The notes under the pieces are model-generated. The model was not told the origin of the DNA and did no database searches. It saw only the letters and a program-made list of their open reading frames with translations. This document shows, one piece after another, positions 3,622 to 5,649 of a DNA stretch of 5,649 nucleotides (position 1 is its first letter; each line of letters opens with the position of its first letter). This stretch comes from a candidate division Zixibacteria bacterium RBG_16_43_9. GTDB taxonomy: Bacteria; Zixibacteria; MSB-5A5; RBG-16-43-9. The position numbers and the translations under genes are program-made. The stretch lies in NCBI GenBank assembly GCA_001775355.1, contig MEWM01000129.1, positions 1 through 5,649 of the forward strand, read 5' to 3'.

Positions 3622-5649
3622 GGAAAAGAGTTTGGCGTTTGTTCGTTTGGTGTTTGTTCGTCTTCAAACTGACAAACTTACAAACAAACAAACTTTCTTA
3701 TGCTGAGATCAACAACACTCTTGCCTATTCGGTCTCGCATACCTCCTCCACTTCTTTTAACGACCTGGACGTTACCGCTAATAAAACTGTTGCCCAATCG
3801 ATTTATACCGGGGCAGCTACCGAGACCTGGTATGGGATTGTGGTTTATCTGGATAGGATTGGGCTTTCTTCTAATACCGATTCAGTTAAATTAAGGTTTA
3901 GGGGACAAGCATTTCAGGGAGTCTGTGGCACGCCTGATACTAACCGGACACCCAAGCGAGATGTCTATGTTAAGGTTTTAGACATACCAGATGGAGATGC
4001 TACTGGGAACACGATACCCCCAGATTCAGTTGGCAGAGGTTATGCTATCTGGTTTATATTCGATACTCCAGTTACTGTCAGTTCAGATGAGTGCTATTAT
4101 ATCTTTTTAAATGCACCTAAGATAGATAATAGTAACCGAATCTGCTGGAACTCAGGCTCGAATGGTTATGCGAATGGCTCTGCCTGGTATCAGACTACTG
4201 GTGCCTGGACAAGTTATGGTTATGACCTGAATTTCCGGGTGATCAAGGATAAATATGCCCTGGTGGCTGTCAGAAGATTCCCTTTCAATCTCAAGGGTGC
4301 TTTGACCATCAACTCTGATTTCGACCATTCTTCAGTTACCTATATGGATTCGCTGCATTGTTGGCTCAACTCCAGCGATAACTGCGGTGGACAATGGGGA
4401 CAGGGTTTGAATGGGCAGATAGCCAATGCTGATTTATGGTTCGGCAGAGCATCTACTGCAGAGTCGACTGGCACGTATACTAACGACCCTATTCCTTTTT
4501 ACTTTCACGGGCTGGACACGACCTCAAATTACTACAAGGATACTATCGACAATTACATCTCCCGCCGGTGGATAGATGCTAATCACGGTTACGTCTCCTG
4601 TGATGGCACTACTAACTGTGCGGATTCCACCAATGTTAATAAGTGGCTGAATTATATGCTTAACCGTCCAACTACCTTTGGGAAACTTTATAAAGGCGGT
4701 CTTTGGGTTAATCACGGAACAGCAGGGCAGAACACCATTAACTTTGGTCTTCCAGGGGAAACTACACGGCTGGGTGATTCCTCTGGTACAGCCTATTATC
4801 ACGCTAATAAAACTTTAGCCGCAGGCAGAACGAAATTTATCTGGATGGGTGGTTTGATTGACCCCTCCGATACGAATGGTCAATACCTGTCCTGGTATAA
4901 ATTGGGAGATTTTACTGGGTTGGATTCGGTCAATATGAAAGAGGCTTGTTTTGACTGGAAGATTTTAAGAGACAATACTAAGGCTTATGTTTATAGTAGA
5001 AACGGACGAACCAATGCGGCTGTGCCTGACTCACTCTATAAATTTTTCAACCAGGGCACGGGCAAAAGATGTGCAGCTTATAATCGGATAACTGTTATTT
5101 ATACCCATCTGGGTAAAAACAACGGCTTAACTCAGACCAGCAGGGATTCAATTAAAACTGTCAGCGATTCGGCTTCTGCCTGGAGATTGTGGTTGCCCTC
5201 TACTAAGGCTTTATTCAATCAACAGGCTGCAACCACCTTTGCCCAGATAACAGTTGATCGACCCTCCGGTTCTAAAAGGCGGATAAATCTTACCCATCTA
5301 AGAGACTGGACTTGGGGAGCGAGAGTTCCCGATAGGGAGGAAATCTATTATACGACCTTCATCTGTTATGCTCCGGAGAGTCTGATCATCACGTTGAATG
5401 CTTCAGATACTCTCACTGACAGCAATATGACCAGTCAGCAGGACGTGGCTACGGGTTATAATGATTATATACCCTCGAATGTAAAGTATAAGCCCGCTAT
5501 GTCCTGGGTGGGAATGTATAACCGGACTGCGGGCAGAAAGACGGTGATCTACACTCCGCCTTCTGCACCAGGAACTGGCAAGAGAAATCGAACGGTGGTT
5601 ATTGAACAATTACTTAGTATTAGAGATAAAAAGTTTTGCCCGGAGGTAT
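3618..5649 (+). CDS. Exported protein with N-terminal beta-sandwich and deacetylase-like region (3' end missing)
   Basis: The frame stays open from ATG 3618 to the window end: 677 codons plus one base, no stop. ATG overlaps the previous TGA and has a Shine-Dalgarno. Residues 1-29 look like a signal peptide: R2-K-R, a hydrophobic core WRLFVWCLFVF (6-16), and a possible cleavage site after SYA29. Residues about 35-210 resemble the jelly-roll module of many secreted proteins (WYGIVVYLDRIG, ECYYIFLNAP, a Gly/Trp-rich loop, YDLNFRVI at 202-209). The region 225-600 carries ALTINSDFDHSS (228-239), LWVNHGT (H366), FDW (446-447) and IYTHLG (H497). The aspartates 234/236 and the 'YTHLG' strand weakly recall polysaccharide-deacetylase-type barrels, but the HxxxH zinc motif is absent, so activity is unproven. 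Eleven cysteines in the mature part, including the C328/C334 pair, fit an extracellular protein. Coding status is near certain; the enzyme call is tentative. Confidence 0.88.
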   Translation, partial: MRKRVWRLFVWCLFVFKLTNLQTNKLSYAEINNTLAYSVSHTSSTSFNDLDVTANKTVAQSIYTGAATETWYGIVVYLDRIGLSSNTDSVKLRFRGQAFQGVCGTPDTNRTPKRDVYVKVLDIPDGDATGNTIPPDSVGRGYAIWFIFDTPVTVSSDECYYIFLNAPKIDNSNRICWNSGSNGYANGSAWYQTTGAWTSYGYDLNFRVIKDKYALVAVRRFPFNLKGALTINSDFDHSSVTYMDSLHCWLNSSDNCGGQWGQGLNGQIANADLWFGRASTAESTGTYTNDPIPFYFHGLDTTSNYYKDTIDNYISRRWIDANHGYVSCDGTTNCADSTNVNKWLNYMLNRPTTFGKLYKGGLWVNHGTAGQNTINFGLPGETTRLGDSSGTAYYHANKTLAAGRTKFIWMGGLIDPSDTNGQYLSWYKLGDFTGLDSVNMKEACFDWKILRDNTKAYVYSRNGRTNAAVPDSLYKFFNQGTGKRCAAYNRITVIYTHLGKNNGLTQTSRDSIKTVSDSASAWRLWLPSTKALFNQQAATTFAQITVDRPSGSKRRINLTHLRDWTWGARVPDREEIYYTTFICYAPESLIITLNASDTLTDSNMTSQQDVATGYNDYIPSNVKYKPAMSWVGMYNRTAGRKTVIYTPPSAPGTGKRNRTVVIEQLLSIRDKKFCPEV
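3630..3693. repeat. GTTTG/CAAAC inverted micro-repeat inside the signal-peptide coding region
   Basis: GTTTG occurs four times at 3630, 3637, 3645 and 3652 (7-8 bp steps). The complementary CAAAC occurs five times at 3665, 3673, 3681, 3685 and 3689. The two blocks can fold on each other as an imperfect stem with small internal loops around 3661-3664. The block encodes residues 5 to 26 of the exported protein. Confidence 0.7.

Noticed and set aside
3700..3894. + strand frame of 64 codons
   Set aside because: Out-of-frame shadow of the exported protein starting at 3618; Pro/Leu-rich with no start signal.
4524..4802. Minus-strand frame of 92 codons
   Set aside because: Fully inside the long + strand coding region, which has far better protein-like character.
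5403..5609. Minus-strand frame of 68 codons
   Set aside because: Antisense shadow inside the long + strand gene.

Overview
The window reads as one chromosomal stretch of an uncultured bacterium. Five genes lie on the + strand, separated by unusually repeat-rich, strongly purine-biased gaps. The lineage cannot be fixed from this sequence. The mix of short dispersed hairpins (TCCGCC-N3-GGCGGA, CGCAGACT-AAA-AGTCTGCG, CTCTCC-TGAA-GGAGAG) with degenerate 7-bp tandem repeats is what I associate with genomes of candidate phyla such as Zixibacteria, WOR-3 and relatives. That is an impression, not a demonstration. Long repeat-filled gaps argue against a compact free phage genome.

Layout. (1) 1-1214: the 3' end of a large protein with a sialidase-like beta-propeller (one perfect Asp-box) followed by a C-terminal beta-sandwich domain. 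(2) 1215-1749: a 535-bp gap with one copy of a 41-bp repeat, a terminator-like hairpin with a T-run, three more hairpins and two blocks of 7-bp periodic sequence. The second block runs into the next start codon. (3) 1750-2583: a 277-residue protein with two copies of a DYxIDYxxGxxxRL beta motif and a helical C-terminus, reminiscent of phage or surface structural proteins. (4) 2584-2883: a gap with a polypurine tract, two tandem palindromes with mutually complementary loops, the second copy of the 41-bp repeat (40/41 identical) and another heptamer array ending at the next ATG. (5) 2884-3252: a 122-residue unknown. (6) 3253-3318: a short heptamer-rich gap. (7) 3319-3621: a small lysine-rich helical protein. 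(8) 3618 to the window end: a long frame of at least 677 codons with no stop, coupled to the previous gene by an ATGA overlap. It encodes an apparent secreted protein with an N-terminal beta-sandwich and a large catalytic-looking region that weakly resembles polysaccharide-deacetylase-type barrels.

How the genes may work together. The protein types (propeller with sandwich, repeated DY-rich beta module, small helical protein, exported possible carbohydrate-active enzyme) would fit a cell-surface or virion-like assembly that touches glycans. No hallmark phage gene (terminase, portal, capsid, sheath) is visible, so this stays a hypothesis. The best-supported unusual features are in the DNA between the genes: the heptamer arrays that lead directly into two start codons, the small hairpin cores in different flanks with a possible empty site, and a GTTTG/CAAAC inverted micro-repeat that lies inside the coding sequence of a signal peptide.
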